DNA from: Faecalibacterium taiwanense
Lineage (GTDB): Bacteria > Bacillota > Clostridia > Oscillospirales > Ruminococcaceae
Reading direction: 5' to 3'
NCBI RefSeq assembly: GCF_036632915.2
Contig: NZ_CP155552.1
Coordinates: 806,001 to 870,000 of the forward strand
Length of the DNA stretch: 64,000 nt
Shown: positions 40,601 to 48,421 of the stretch, in pieces
Layout of the letters: every line of letters starts with the position of its first letter
How positions within the stretch are numbered: position 1 is the first letter of the stretch
Made by a program: the position numbers and the translations under genes
Notes under the pieces: generated by a model
Told to the model about the DNA's origin: nothing
The model's database searches: none
What the model saw: the letters and a program-made list of their open reading frames with translations, nothing else

Positions 40601-41851
40601 ATGCTTGCGCAGTTCATTCTCAATTTCAGCCTGCGACAAAACAAAAGCGGAGGGCGATTTTTCGCTCTCCGCTCGGTCGATATGTTCAATTTGCTGGGCT
40701 TCGGTGGGGATGACGGCATCCAGAAAACTTAGCTGTAGATCAGTTCCGTCCGAATCACTTCCTCGACCTGCTCCTGTAGGCTGTTCATGTGCTGTACCCA
40801 CGCCATCTGATTCTTCTCCTTGTCCGGGGCCGGGTTCTTCGCCAGCAGATCGGCCATCAGTTGCTTCTTCATCGCTGCTGCGGTCTGCTCCAGTTCGGTC
40901 AGGGTCGGGTACAGGCTCCCGTTCAGGAGCATCGTGTGGTACAGAACCGGGTGCTGCTGTTTCAGAAAGTTCAGGCGCATCCTGCCGTACTTGCCCAGCG
41001 GGTTCTTCGGCTGATGCAGGGTCAGGTTCGGGAGAAGATAATCCCCGGTCTGCGTATAACTCAGATTGCTGCTCATATTTATGCTGGCTCCTTTCATTGT
41101 TTCGGCGGCGAATGGTTGTTTTGACTGCCCGCTCGACGGTGCGCAGGACTTCGCGGCTGATGTCGCTGACTGCGGCACCGAGTGTGTAGACAGTGTCCGG
41201 GGTAGAAAAATCGTAGATGGCCTGAAAACTGTCTTTGTCAAAATAGCCATCCGGTTCAAATCCACAGCGTTCCAGCAGCGTGTAGGTGACGCTAATGGCG
41301 GCGGCAGACTTGAACTGCATCTCCACCCCGGCTTCATCATAATCCATCAGCAGCGAACCGTCAACGATGGCGCTGATGTCCTCGCTGTTGTTGTCCCAGT
41401 AATCCGCCACCAGTTTCCCGGCAACATCCGCAAGCTGCTGGCTGACACGCTCTCCGCTGATGCCGTAGGTGGCGGCGAGCATTTCTGAAACCGGCTGTTT
41501 CAGGTCATCGTTGTACTGCCACAGGTCGGGGTCACGGGAATTACGGCGCACCCCGGTGTCCGACACATCGAAAACGTAGTGCAGGCGCTGGAATCCGCTG
41601 GATTCATCCAGCAGGGCGATGCCCTTAGAACCGCGCCGGACATAACGGTTCATCCGGTTGTTCCAGATGTCATAGTCGGCGCAGGCGGTGGCATCGGGCC
41701 GCTGGGCGTAGATCATCAGCTGGTCTGCAAAGGGGTACTTGTACAGCCGGGATGCGGTGGTCAGATAGTCCGTCCAGCTTTCCCAGTATCGGGTCAAGCC
41801 GTTGGCCGTGCGCTGAGCAAGGGCAAGATATTCTTCGGTTTTGCTTGGCAT
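37571..41851 (-). CDS. N6-adenine methylase part of the ICE methylase/helicase protein
   Basis: 1426 residues of a protein that is usually above 2,400 in this ICE group. An N-terminal region (MPSKTEEYLALAQRTANGLT), an acidic low-complexity linker (about 255-375), and LPD-like domains precede an N6-adenine methylase (about 900-1150): GNILEPSLGIGNFFGMLP (SAM site), NVPFGQYK as the catalytic NPPF-type motif, IRPGGVIAFVTSRF. A frameshift near 37600 ends it as TWLAPLLCSSS. It may protect transferred DNA from restriction. Strong AAGGAGG start site. Confidence 0.8.
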   Translation of the reverse strand: MPSKTEEYLALAQRTANGLTRYWESWTDYLTTASRLYKYPFADQLMIYAQRPDATACADYDIWNNRMNRYVRRGSKGIALLDESSGFQRLHYVFDVSDTGVRRNSRDPDLWQYNDDLKQPVSEMLAATYGISGERVSQQLADVAGKLVADYWDNNSEDISAIVDGSLLMDYDEAGVEMQFKSAAAISVTYTLLERCGFEPDGYFDKDSFQAIYDFSTPDTVYTLGAAVSDISREVLRTVERAVKTTIRRRNNERSQHKYEQQSELYADRGLSSPEPDPASAEEPAGQVRQDAPELSETAAPGSVPHDAPEREPVPDPDRTGADRSSDEEATDGRSAGEEPGPGQGEESDGVGTAHEQPTGAGRGSDSDGTDLQLSFLDAVIPTEAQQIEHIDRAESEKSPSAFVLSQAEIENELRKHGSGFQDGKQRIIELYQTQPDRKLRAKALAKEYGIGGHSQDFLDGSSGFVNHDGKGLEFDHYPDHQKVTLSWTQVEKYIDLMIQSDRYLTDKEKEHRAAVQEAERQLPMLDGDAAAEYNALKEQYPNTLIGFELGGYFLFYDKDAITVKEVFRSNLLSQENALGKVKVTGFLRREWVAKSQKLWAEGNSIYLAGQGGDGTHHQTKYLREEDYLPIGIIIKLDGRDFRVDHVNFMFKSVSLQDMDLTNSGQPIFRVERLPNIRELYEQQQDEIIDVSPEKAVDYKVGDEVVVDLPTRTIEGKIGYVGETDVRIDTSAHGQSWDNEVLNKQQFEDGLRRDEPTPDEELDKLPISVEVNGEWQTFPDAAAADEALNAEPMPEAAGNFHITDDNLGVGGPKQKFARNIEAIQTLRTLEQEHRGATAEEQQVLSQYVGWGGLADVFDPNKENWSAEYTQLKGLLTEEEYAAARASTLNAHYTSPVVIRAIYDAVEKMGFQSGNILEPSLGIGNFFGMLPSGMADSRLYGVELDSITGRIAQKLYPQADITVAGFETTDRRDFYDLAVGNVPFGQYKVNDKAYNKLGFSIHNYFFAKTIDQIRPGGVIAFVTSRFTMDSKDSSARKYMAERADLLGAIRLPNNAFKANASTEVVSDILFLQKRDRPADIEPAWVQLGQTEDGFNINQYFVDHPEMVLGNLELESTQYGHDLTVAPIEDANLADQLTEAVQHIEGQYTAVEIAAPDVADAEVQRKTLPADPTVKNFSYTVVDGEIYYRENSIMTQIELSDNAKGRVAGMVELRQIVNELIDQQLNDFPDEDIKASQAKLNYAYDAFTAKYGLINDKKNARLFDDDSSYYLLCSLENLDENKNLKSKADMFTKRTIRPERIVTSVDTPSEALAVSIGEHGKVDLPYMAELLGTPGNYERITTELSGVIFKDPAADADDPEAGWQTADEYLSGNVRDKLRMAQLAAESRSEFKGNVDALTKAQPKDLEASEIDVRLGATWLAPLLCSSS

Positions 41852-41917
41852 AGCGTTCCTCCTTTTTCGGATTTTAGGGTATAAAAAGAGCGGGCAACCG
41901 TTTTGAGGGTCGCCCGC
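41640..41917. repeat. Methylase 5' region, duplicated at 45356-45631
   Basis: Covers the terminator, ribosome binding site and first ~70 codons of the methylase gene. A diverged copy (roughly 90% by eye) lies at 45356-45631. Confidence 0.85.
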
Positions 41918-41918
41918 A
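41882..41918 (-). terminator. Leftward terminator upstream of the methylase gene
   Basis: On the minus strand GCGGGCGACC/GGTTGCCCGC stem followed by TCTTTTTATA; ends the accessory operon 44931-41962 before the methylase start. Confidence 0.8.
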
Positions 41919-41961
41919 GAAGGTGTGTAATAATTTGATAGTCCGTCAAACAGGAATTGAT

Positions 41962-42417
41962 TTACTTTGTTTGTAAATCTTCCAGAAAGAAAATTCCCTC
42001 TGTTAGGTTGACAAACATTTCCTTGTCCTTGATTACATGAATTTTATTGTTCCACCAGACAGTAGTGTTATTAGCGGAGATTGTTTTGCTTGTTCCATCC
42101 TTGAGAAAATAAGTAATTGTAATAGCGGGTTCTTCTTCGCTATTCACTTCCCCAAATAAATCATATTTCAGAAATCCCGTTAGCTTTAAGGCTAACTCAA
42201 TGTCCTCACTGCTCGAAATTTCTTTAACATCATCCGTGACACTCGGATACGTGATATTTACAGACTGAATATCATTTATGCGGGGCAATCCCCAAAGATA
42301 CATACCATTAGTAAATATGTTGATCCCAACAATCAAAACAGTCATAACTATCACTTCTATCAAAAATCGAATAAGACCTTTGAAAATCTTGTTCACCAAC
42401 TTATCCTCCAATCTCAA
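41962..42417 (-). CDS. Hypothetical single-pass membrane protein
   Basis: 151 residues. One membrane helix near the N-terminus (about 15-40, FLIEVIVMTVLIVGINIF), then an extracytoplasmic beta-rich domain (residues 45-150) with TITYFLKDGTSKTISANNTT and WWNNKIHVIKD. Not recognised. It is AT-rich relative to the backbone and lies at the end of accessory set A, whose other members are a coiled-coil protein, an AAA ATPase, DUF2500 and DUF6054 proteins. Confidence 0.6.
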   Translation of the reverse strand: MRLEDKLVNKIFKGLIRFLIEVIVMTVLIVGINIFTNGMYLWGLPRINDIQSVNITYPSVTDDVKEISSSEDIELALKLTGFLKYDLFGEVNSEEEPAITITYFLKDGTSKTISANNTTVWWNNKIHVIKDKEMFVNLTEGIFFLEDLQTK

Positions 42418-42482
42418 TTTCTCCTACTCCCTCGATTCCGATTTATTGAGTTGAGCATATCACATAAGCGAACACTCCAACC

Positions 42483-43418
42483 CTACAGCTCGGTTTCCAC
42501 TGCAAGCTGCTCCTGCTTCTCTTTTTCGTCAGCGATTTGGACATCAACATCTTCGCGCATCTTTTTCAGAAGTGCGAGGACACGCTTGATCTGGCCCTTG
42601 GTGTTCTCTACACGGCTCTGTGCCTGATTGATGTGATCCAGAACTGCCCAGTCTGCAAAGAGGCCGTCAAAGAAGAAATCCGCAAATTTCAAAAAGCTGT
42701 CCACCGTAACCTGAAGGTCTGCGGTGATCTCAACATCAGCAAGCTCAGTTTTGAACCGCCGCAGTTCCACTTGAAGCTGTTCGATTTGTTTCTGCGCATC
42801 GTCCAGTTCCTCATACTTGGCAAGATCGGCCATCAAACCGCCGCCCATTACGTCCCATGTACTCCAGCCCTCGGCATTGTCGAGGGTTTCGAGAACTTCG
42901 TTGACCGTATGCAAGGCAGTCTTTCCTGCGTTGATGGCTTCCAGCAGCTCCCGCTTTTGAACTTTCAGTGCGGCAATGCGGCTTTCGCTTTCCGCAATCT
43001 GCTGTGCGGCAGGGTGGGCAGAGACTTTGATGCTTTTGATTTTTTCGGAAAGAGCAGCTTGATACTGACTTTCGCAATCGGACAGCCGTGCCAGTCTATT
43101 TTGAATCTGCTTCAAGTCGGCATCAACGGAAGAAAGATCATGGAGAGCCGCATCGTACTTGACGCGGGCTGCATAGGCTTCCTGCCGTTCTTTGTCCAGC
43201 TTTTCATCCATTTTTCCAATCACTTGATAGAAAAATGCGGCAAGGCTGTGTCCCTCCAGACGGTCCACATCAGCCTGCTCTGCCAGCTTGGATTTTTCCA
43301 GCTTTTTCAGGCAATCAGCAAGCGTATCTCTCTGGGCGGTCAGTTCTTTCTGTTTTGCTTCGCAGCTTTTCTTTTCAGCGACCTGCTGCCAAAGCTCTTT
43401 CAACGTAGAATCACTCAT
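42483..43418 (-). CDS. Coiled-coil protein of unknown function
   Basis: 311 residues, mostly long coiled coils (about 5-170 and 200-305) with a Gly-rich break WSTWDVMGGGLMADLAKYEE at about 185-205. The break resembles membrane-association or hinge regions in other coiled-coil stress proteins. It starts 22 bases after the end of the AAA ATPase gene and probably works with it; no catalytic motif is seen. An SMC/RecN-like partner role is only a guess. Confidence 0.65.
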   Translation of the reverse strand: MSDSTLKELWQQVAEKKSCEAKQKELTAQRDTLADCLKKLEKSKLAEQADVDRLEGHSLAAFFYQVIGKMDEKLDKERQEAYAARVKYDAALHDLSSVDADLKQIQNRLARLSDCESQYQAALSEKIKSIKVSAHPAAQQIAESESRIAALKVQKRELLEAINAGKTALHTVNEVLETLDNAEGWSTWDVMGGGLMADLAKYEELDDAQKQIEQLQVELRRFKTELADVEITADLQVTVDSFLKFADFFFDGLFADWAVLDHINQAQSRVENTKGQIKRVLALLKKMREDVDVQIADEKEKQEQLAVETEL

Positions 43419-43439
43419 ATGGAATGTCCTTTCCCGGCA

Positions 43440-44162
43440 TTACGTTTCTTCGTTCAGAAGCTGGTTCAAAAAATGCTGCCGATTATTTACAAATGTTTTG
43501 GTGATAACGTAGCTGTCCGTATCTTCATACTGACAAGGATGAATCGTGCCATTGTCGAAGCTAAAAATCTCAGCATCAGGCATTCCGAGGAGAATGGGTG
43601 AATGTGATACGATAATGAATTGCGCCCCTTCTTGGGCACACCGATAAATGTTGATCAGTAACGTGAGCTGCCGCTGCGGGGATAAAGCGGCTTCCGGCTC
43701 GTCAAAAATATAGACTCCATCTGCACCCATGTAGTCCTGCGCAATGGCGAGGAAACTTTCACCGTGTGATTTTTGGTGATAGCCTTTGGAGGGATGATCG
43801 TCATCGGAATAGTCGATTTCCTTGGTGGCTACATTATAGAAACTCTCTGCTCGGAGAAAATACCCGAACTTTGGTCTGCGATACCCCTTGGAAATCGTCA
43901 TAGCCTCACATAGTTCCGAATGGGAGTTGTATGTGGAAAATGAATAGTTCTTCGTTCCACCCTCTGCGTTGAAGCCGTAAGCAACAGCGATTGCTTCCAG
44001 AAGCGTAGATTTTCCACTTCCATTTTCGCCAACAAAGAACGTAATGGGCTTATGGAATGTAAAAGTGTCGATTCCACTGATGGCAGGAATCTGACGAACA
44101 TAATTGTATGGGCGAACTCTGTTCCAGTCGATGGTCAGCCCTTGGATAAACAAATCGTTCAT
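43440..44162 (-). CDS. AAA-family ATPase (ABC/RecF-like)
   Basis: 240 residues. Walker A GENGSGKSTLLEAIA (about 37-50), a signature-like SHGESFLAI, Walker B with DEPEAALSP (about 160-170) and the switch His in IIVSHSPILLG. It is a single-domain, non-transporter ATPase of the kind found in defence and DNA-repair systems, but no nuclease is fused or adjacent; the neighbour is the coiled-coil protein. ATG 44162 is preceded by GGAGTG; earlier ATGs are possible. Confidence 0.8.
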   Translation of the reverse strand: MNDLFIQGLTIDWNRVRPYNYVRQIPAISGIDTFTFHKPITFFVGENGSGKSTLLEAIAVAYGFNAEGGTKNYSFSTYNSHSELCEAMTISKGYRRPKFGYFLRAESFYNVATKEIDYSDDDHPSKGYHQKSHGESFLAIAQDYMGADGVYIFDEPEAALSPQRQLTLLINIYRCAQEGAQFIIVSHSPILLGMPDAEIFSFDNGTIHPCQYEDTDSYVITKTFVNNRQHFLNQLLNEET

Positions 44163-44195
44163 ACAGCACTCCATACTATATAATGTAAGAAACAC

Positions 44196-44582
44196 TTAGC
44201 TCCGCTCAAACCCAAGATAGCGGGTGCCCTGAAAACTCAGCTTTCCGATGTCGCCCTGCACGAGCAGACCATAATCGCTTCCGTCCACTTCAAATTCCAT
44301 CCGGTCGCCGCTCTCCACCTGAAAAGTCACATAGTACGATGTAAATGTGCTAGTGTCGTATCCGTGCGCACCGGACATATCTCCGGCATTGGCACTGCTG
44401 GAATGCGAAACATCGGTGCGCTTTGCTACCACTGTTGCCGGAACGGTAAGCCGCGGCGAGTGGTTGTTTTTGTTCCATGTGCGGAGATTTGAAATTAGAG
44501 CAAAGAAAAACATTCCAATAAAAAGCAGGAACAGGATTGGGAAAATGAAGCTGAATATAGCGTCAAACCATCCAAAAAACAT
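44196..44582 (-). CDS. DUF2500 family membrane protein
   Basis: 128 residues. A single N-terminal helix (about 8-32), then the DUF2500 pattern: LTVPATVVAKRTDVSH, YYVTFQVESGDRMEFEVDGS and GDIGKLSFQGTRYLGFER. The family is of unknown function and often sits in envelope-related operons. It directly follows the DUF6054-like gene (1 base between). Confidence 0.8.
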   Translation of the reverse strand: MFFGWFDAIFSFIFPILFLLFIGMFFFALISNLRTWNKNNHSPRLTVPATVVAKRTDVSHSSSANAGDMSGAHGYDTSTFTSYYVTFQVESGDRMEFEVDGSDYGLLVQGDIGKLSFQGTRYLGFERS

Positions 44583-44583
44583 T

Positions 44584-44931
44584 TTACTCCTCCAAAATTT
44601 CTTCCAGCAGGTCCTTTACATCGTCCAGAAAAGATTCTTCTCCGAGGGTGTTCACCTTGAAGAACACCGCTTGACTGCCGCCCGCTGTAATTGCAGACAG
44701 CCGAATCGGGCTATCTCCATTCTGGAACATGGTCAGTGTCAGACTCAGGCGGTTGCCGCCCATCATGCTGTACCGTTCAAACACACGGACACTGCACCGG
44801 GCATCGCCCTCTTTGAAATCACTGCCTGCCTCTAAATCTGCCGACCAACTGCTGTCCGGGATTTCATTTTCCAGCTTCCGAAGCAGTTTGTCAAAATTCT
44901 TGTTTCGGATGGTCTTTTCAAAGATTGCCAT
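44584..44931 (-). CDS. DUF6054-like protein
   Basis: 115 residues. Starts MAIFEKTIRNKNFDKLLRKL; the middle is beta-rich (RCSVRVFERYSMMGGNRLSL, TLTMFQNGD), and the end is acidic and helical (VKDLLEEILEE). The pattern matches small Firmicutes proteins named DUF6054, often next to membrane proteins. ATG 44931 follows GGAGGAACC, so the longer frame is rejected. First gene of accessory set A. Confidence 0.65.
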   Translation of the reverse strand: MAIFEKTIRNKNFDKLLRKLENEIPDSSWSADLEAGSDFKEGDARCSVRVFERYSMMGGNRLSLTLTMFQNGDSPIRLSAITAGGSQAVFFKVNTLGEESFLDDVKDLLEEILEE

Positions 44932-45104
44932 AATGGTTCCTCCGTTCTGACAATTAAAAATCGGTCCCTTATTTTTGATATGAGCAGAGCCACAGGAAAA
45001 TTGCGGAGAAATCGCTTGAAGAGAGGAATTTTGTCTGATTTGATTATAGCATATCTTTTGGAAGAACAAAATACTTTATGTACGCCGCCCGCAGGCGGCA
45101 AAAG

Positions 45105-45308
45105 TCAGTCCAGTGGAAATTCCAGCTCGGCAAACTCTGCATCGGTCAGCAGTTTCAGCTTTTCGATAACCACCACCGATAGTTCCCGCAGAGCGGTCTC
45201 GTCCGGCATCAGGTAGCACTGCATGAGCCGCAGTTCGTGAATGAGCCCCAGCCGGGTGCCGGTGTTGTAGAGCATCATCAGCATCAGTTCCTCATGGTTA
45301 AAGTTCAT
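45105..45308 (-). CDS. TTRAP (transposon-transfer assisting) protein, copy 1
   Basis: 67 residues, MNFNHEELMLMMLYNTGTRL, then ETALRELSVVVIEKLKLLTD and AEFAELEFPLD, matching the small TTRAP family of Tn916-like elements. ATG 45308 sits six bases after GAGGG. It differs from copy 2 (48218-48421) at a handful of residues. A hairpin with CCGCCC/GGCGG arms (45083-45098) follows it. It belongs to the duplicated slot unit; role in transfer not established. Confidence 0.75.
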   Translation of the reverse strand: MNFNHEELMLMMLYNTGTRLGLIHELRLMQCYLMPDETALRELSVVVIEKLKLLTDAEFAELEFPLD

Positions 45309-45317
45309 GCGCATCCC

Positions 45318-45566
45318 TCACTTTCCGGCAGACGATGGGGTTGCACTCCGGGGCACATAACGGTTCATCCGGTTGTTCCAGATGTCAAAGTCGGCGCAGG
45401 CGGTGGCATCCGGGCGCTGGGCGTAGATCATGAGCTGGTCCGCAAAACTGTACTTGTACAGCCGGGATGCGGTGGTCAGGTAGTCCGTCCAGCTTTCCCA
45501 GTATCGGGTCAAGCCGTTGGCCGTGCGCTGGGCAAGGGCGAGATATTCTTCGGTTTTGCTTGGCAT
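45318..45566 (-). pseudogene. Truncated copy of the methylase/helicase N-terminus
   Basis: 82 codons: the first ~70 (MPSKTEEYLALAQRTANGLT onward) equal those of 37571-41851 apart from a few changes, then the frame continues as PRSATPSSAGK, the same DNA that ends the YodL gene at 48411, read in another frame. So a methylase start was joined to a YodL end. It retains the ribosome binding site and may be translated as a short dead-end peptide. Confidence 0.8.
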
Positions 45567-45592
45567 AGCGTTCCTCCTTCCATTTTTTGAGC

Positions 45593-45632
45593 ATAAAAAG
45601 AGCGGGCAACCGTTTTGTGGTCGCCCGCTGGA
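45593..45632 (-). terminator. Leftward terminator (copy of 41882-41918)
   Basis: GCGGGCGACC/GGTTGCCCGC stem followed by TCTTTTTATG on the minus strand; part of the duplicated unit. Confidence 0.75.
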
Positions 45633-45650
45633 AAGTGTATTGAGATAAGA

Positions 45651-45812
45651 TTATTTGCTATTGTCCTTTATGTACTTCATAACGCAGCACCCCATCACGA
45701 TGACAGGAAGCACTGTTCGTAAACCGAGGTCGCCGACCCGCACATTTACATCAACCACAAGTCCTGCAAACCATGCCGCTAAAGTGAAAACAGTTGCCCA
45801 TCCGTAGCTCAT
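45651..45812 (-). CDS. Small membrane protein (53 residues)
   Basis: MSYGWATVFTLAAWFAGLVV, then DVNVRVGDLGLR, a second hydrophobic stretch TVLPVIVMGCCVM and a basic tail. It starts at 45812 behind CGAGGTGAT and precedes a terminator. Two short helices; not recognised. Member of accessory set B. Confidence 0.6.
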   Translation of the reverse strand: MSYGWATVFTLAAWFAGLVVDVNVRVGDLGLRTVLPVIVMGCCVMKYIKDNSK

Positions 45813-45835
45813 TGAAATCACCTCGTAAAGTTATC

Positions 45836-46225
45836 TCAGTGCTTTGCCGCCAATTTCTCGGCCATCTCCAGCAGACGGTCAAAGGTCTGCTTTTCTTCCG
45901 GCTCCTCGATCAGTTTTGCAAGGAGCGCACGGAACACATCGGTGCTGTCCTGCCCCAACGTAACTGCAACTTTTTCAATGCAGTCGTGCAGTTTTATGAC
46001 CGCCTCATCGGAGGGTTTGGATTTTGCAAGCAGGTCGGACAGGTAGCTGATGAAGGGATAGGTGGAATCATCGTTGATGATCTCGTTGGTCTCCTCGATG
46101 ATCTTCTGGTTATCTTCGGGGGTCATATCGCCCTTTTCTTCCCATACATCACGGGAAGATGTGCGGCCTTTCAGAAAGGTGGCAAAAAGCAGGCGGTCGA
46201 TGGGTGATCTTTTTTTGGTGTCCAT
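45836..46225 (-). CDS. Hypothetical acidic helical protein
   Basis: 129 residues, soluble, mainly helical. Features: DTKKRSPIDRLLFATFLKGR, ISYLSDLLAKSKPSDEAVIK and LIEEPEEKQTFDRLLEMAEK. No family recognised. It has its own promoter (46272-46301) and site (GGAGGATAGCC), and is followed by the small membrane protein gene. Accessory set B. Confidence 0.6.
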   Translation of the reverse strand: MDTKKRSPIDRLLFATFLKGRTSSRDVWEEKGDMTPEDNQKIIEETNEIINDDSTYPFISYLSDLLAKSKPSDEAVIKLHDCIEKVAVTLGQDSTDVFRALLAKLIEEPEEKQTFDRLLEMAEKLAAKH

Positions 46226-46271
46226 TGGCTATCCTCCGCTTTCAATTTTTCTGTGCATTAAAACTGATTTT

Positions 46272-46301
46272 AGTATAGCATGAATGAAAGTATTCTATCA
46301 A
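46272..46301 (-). promoter_or_regulatory. Promoter of the 129-residue gene
   Basis: On the minus strand TTGATA (46301-46296), 18 bases, TATACT (46277-46272), 46 bases before ATG 46225. Confidence 0.5.
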
Positions 46302-46404
46302 GCCCACTTTCTTGCGGGTTATGAAAATTTTTCGGAGTGATGGCTTATGACAATTATCCCAGTTGACAACCATCGACAAGCTGAAAGTCGTCATCGTATT
46401 CCTG

Positions 46405-47931
46405 TTATATAAGGTTGATCGTCGTTTCATCAAAATTCTTAATACTGAACATTGTGCACCACTCTACATCATCCCGAACCGGCTCAAAGTGCAGTGCTGA
46501 GCAAGCAGCATGAAGCCTGCCTTGTGATTTTTCTCCAGGCATAATCACTGTTGGTCCGTCAGCTCCACCGATAATGCCTACGCAAGCATTATTTTGGGTT
46601 TCCGGCGTGAAGGTGTCTCCCTCCACAGCAATTTCCATAGGCTTATCTCCATCGCAGCAATCACAAATCGAGATATCTTCCTCCGATTCAGGGAAAAGCG
46701 TATAACGCATGACGGTAAAGTGTGTCGGATAAACCCAGCGGTCAGAACCGAAACACTTTTGAGGAATTGTTTGTTGCTCTATTTCCTGCACGGTCAATGT
46801 ATAGTTTGTTCCGCTGACCGGATGGAGGAAAGAAAACGAATCACCGGGAGCGTGTGTCTGGAAATGTGGTCCCGGCACACGGCATGGCCGTTGCTCCATC
46901 GTAAGGGAGAGGGATTTTATTTCAGGACGGCGTTTGCTTGTCCACGGAAATGCCGCCCGAAAAATCATCCACCCATAGGATGTATCCAAATCATAGTGTT
47001 CCAATGCCCACTTTGCTTCCGCTTCATTGATCATCCCGTCTGGCAAACATGGATTAAAGACCACCGAGCAACCGTGGGAGGTCGGCATTGTTTTCCCGTT
47101 CAATTCCAAACGAGGAATAAAGTCAAGACAAAGTGGATTTTCTAAATCTATTTGCAGTTGCTGCTCCTGCGTGAAGTATTCACAAGAGTCGTTTTCGGGG
47201 TGTAAATCCCATTTAGTCATGAACTTGCGAATGTCTTCCTCCGGGGTACGCATACAAAAGTCCACAACGAACCCCTTGCTGCACGAATACGCCGCAGGAA
47301 TGATCCAATGATGCCCGGCCCATTCAAATTGCTGATTCAAGGGGACTTCTGTTCCGGCACGTTCTTTTCCCGAATGTCCCCAGAAGTTTCCCTCAAAGTA
47401 GACTTTCCACTCCGGGATAGCTGGTTTTGCGTTCTGGTCCACAACATCGTAATATTCTTTGGTGTACTTGATTTTGCTGTAATCAAAAGATGCCTGAAGC
47501 TCTTTGATATATGCCCATGGCCGCTCCATTGGCATCAGCTTTAATTTCGTAGCGACAAGCGCAAGGGTTTCCTGCTGCTCCTGCGTGGGAGGGTTGTCCT
47601 GTAAGAAGGTTTCAAATTGTGCCTTATCCCACATCCATGCCTGCTCCAATGCTGCCACATCGCCGCAGGCAAGCAGTAGCCGCAGAAAATCAGCGAAATT
47701 TTTTGCCAACGGATGAACATAGTTTGGAAATGTGTTCGCCGGGCTGACAGCAAAAACCATACCGCCAAAGCCACGAACAAAACAGAAGTGGATTCCATCC
47801 ACACCGGTCCAACCAAATACAGACGCACCCTTTGGTGTGCAAAAATATGGTTCGTTATCTGTACGGCGTTCTACGCCTAAGGATGAAAGATCAATGTCAG
47901 TCTGTAATAATTTCTGAAATGTTTTGTCCAT
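46405..47931 (-). CDS. Hypothetical 508-residue protein with an IGGADGPT motif
   Basis: Large soluble protein. Residues 1-100 (GVERRTDNEPYFCTPKGASV, HFCFVRGFGGMVFAVSP) look SUKH/SMI1-like in style, but I cannot confirm it. The centre (about 190-400) is beta-rich with many Trp and Cys, including ICDCCDGDKP. Near the C-terminus ACVGIIGGADGPTVIMPG copies the signature loop of sodium-pumping decarboxylase beta subunits, although nothing else resembles that membrane protein. Single gene of set B with a weak site; function unknown. Confidence 0.65.
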   Translation of the reverse strand: MDKTFQKLLQTDIDLSSLGVERRTDNEPYFCTPKGASVFGWTGVDGIHFCFVRGFGGMVFAVSPANTFPNYVHPLAKNFADFLRLLLACGDVAALEQAWMWDKAQFETFLQDNPPTQEQQETLALVATKLKLMPMERPWAYIKELQASFDYSKIKYTKEYYDVVDQNAKPAIPEWKVYFEGNFWGHSGKERAGTEVPLNQQFEWAGHHWIIPAAYSCSKGFVVDFCMRTPEEDIRKFMTKWDLHPENDSCEYFTQEQQLQIDLENPLCLDFIPRLELNGKTMPTSHGCSVVFNPCLPDGMINEAEAKWALEHYDLDTSYGWMIFRAAFPWTSKRRPEIKSLSLTMEQRPCRVPGPHFQTHAPGDSFSFLHPVSGTNYTLTVQEIEQQTIPQKCFGSDRWVYPTHFTVMRYTLFPESEEDISICDCCDGDKPMEIAVEGDTFTPETQNNACVGIIGGADGPTVIMPGEKSQGRLHAACSALHFEPVRDDVEWCTMFSIKNFDETTINLI

Positions 47932-47959
47932 CGGCTGATCCTCTTAAACAGAAATTTGA

Positions 47960-48118
47960 TTATTTTTTTCCTTTTCGGAGATAAAGAATTGCGGTAACAA
48001 GACACATTCCTGCAATTCCTGCCAGAAATGAATTGGAATAGTTCTTTGTCAGAATGGCCCAAAGGTTGATTGACACAAAGACAGTTAAAAATATAATACC
48101 GATTATTCTATTTTTCAT
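47960..48118 (-). CDS. Small two-helix membrane protein (52 residues)
   Basis: MKNRIIGIIFLTVFVSINLW, a polar turn (TKNYSNS), a second hydrophobic helix FLAGIAGMCLVTAILYL and a basic RKGKK tail. ATG 48118 chosen; a promoter at 48156-48183 supports expression. First gene of accessory set B. A toxin-like or immunity role would fit its form but nothing proves it. Confidence 0.5.
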   Translation of the reverse strand: MKNRIIGIIFLTVFVSINLWAILTKNYSNSFLAGIAGMCLVTAILYLRKGKK

Positions 48119-48155
48119 TTCTGTTACCCCTGCAACTTTCCGAGTTGTCGAGTTC

Positions 48156-48183
48156 AGTATACCACACCAAATGGCATTGTAAA
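48156..48183 (-). promoter_or_regulatory. Promoter of the 52-residue membrane protein
   Basis: On the minus strand TTTACA (48183-48178), 16 bases, TATACT (48161-48156), 37 bases before the start. Confidence 0.5.
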
Positions 48184-48217
48184 AGAGAATATGTATGCCG
48201 CCCGCAGGCGGCAAAAG

Positions 48218-48421
48218 TCAGTCGAGCGGAAATTCCAACTCGGCAAACTCTGCATCGGTCACCAGTTTCAGCTTTTCGATAACGCCCTCCGACAGTTCTC
48301 GCAGGGCGGTTTCATCCGGCATCAGGTAGCACTGCATGAGCCGCAGTTCGTGGATAAGCCCTAGCCGGGTGCCGGAGTTGTAGAGCATCATCAGCATGAG
48401 TTCCTCGTGGTTAAAGTTCAT
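48218..48421 (-). CDS. TTRAP (transposon-transfer assisting) protein, copy 2
   Basis: 67 residues, near-identical to 45105-45308 (SGTRL for TGTRL, SEGVIEKLKLVTD for SVVVIEKLKLLTD). Start 48421 overlaps the YodL gene's last codons and uses the GAGGG there, so the two are coupled. Probably the ancestral position, since YodL-TTRAP is the normal backbone order. Confidence 0.75.
   Translation of the reverse strand: MNFNHEELMLMMLYNSGTRLGLIHELRLMQCYLMPDETALRELSEGVIEKLKLVTDAEFAELEFPLD

Noticed and set aside
46347..46412. 21-codon plus-strand frame (MTIIPVDNHRQAESRHRIPV) with a weak Shine-Dalgarno sequence
   Set aside because: Convergent overlap with the end of the 508-residue gene and no similarity; too little to call.
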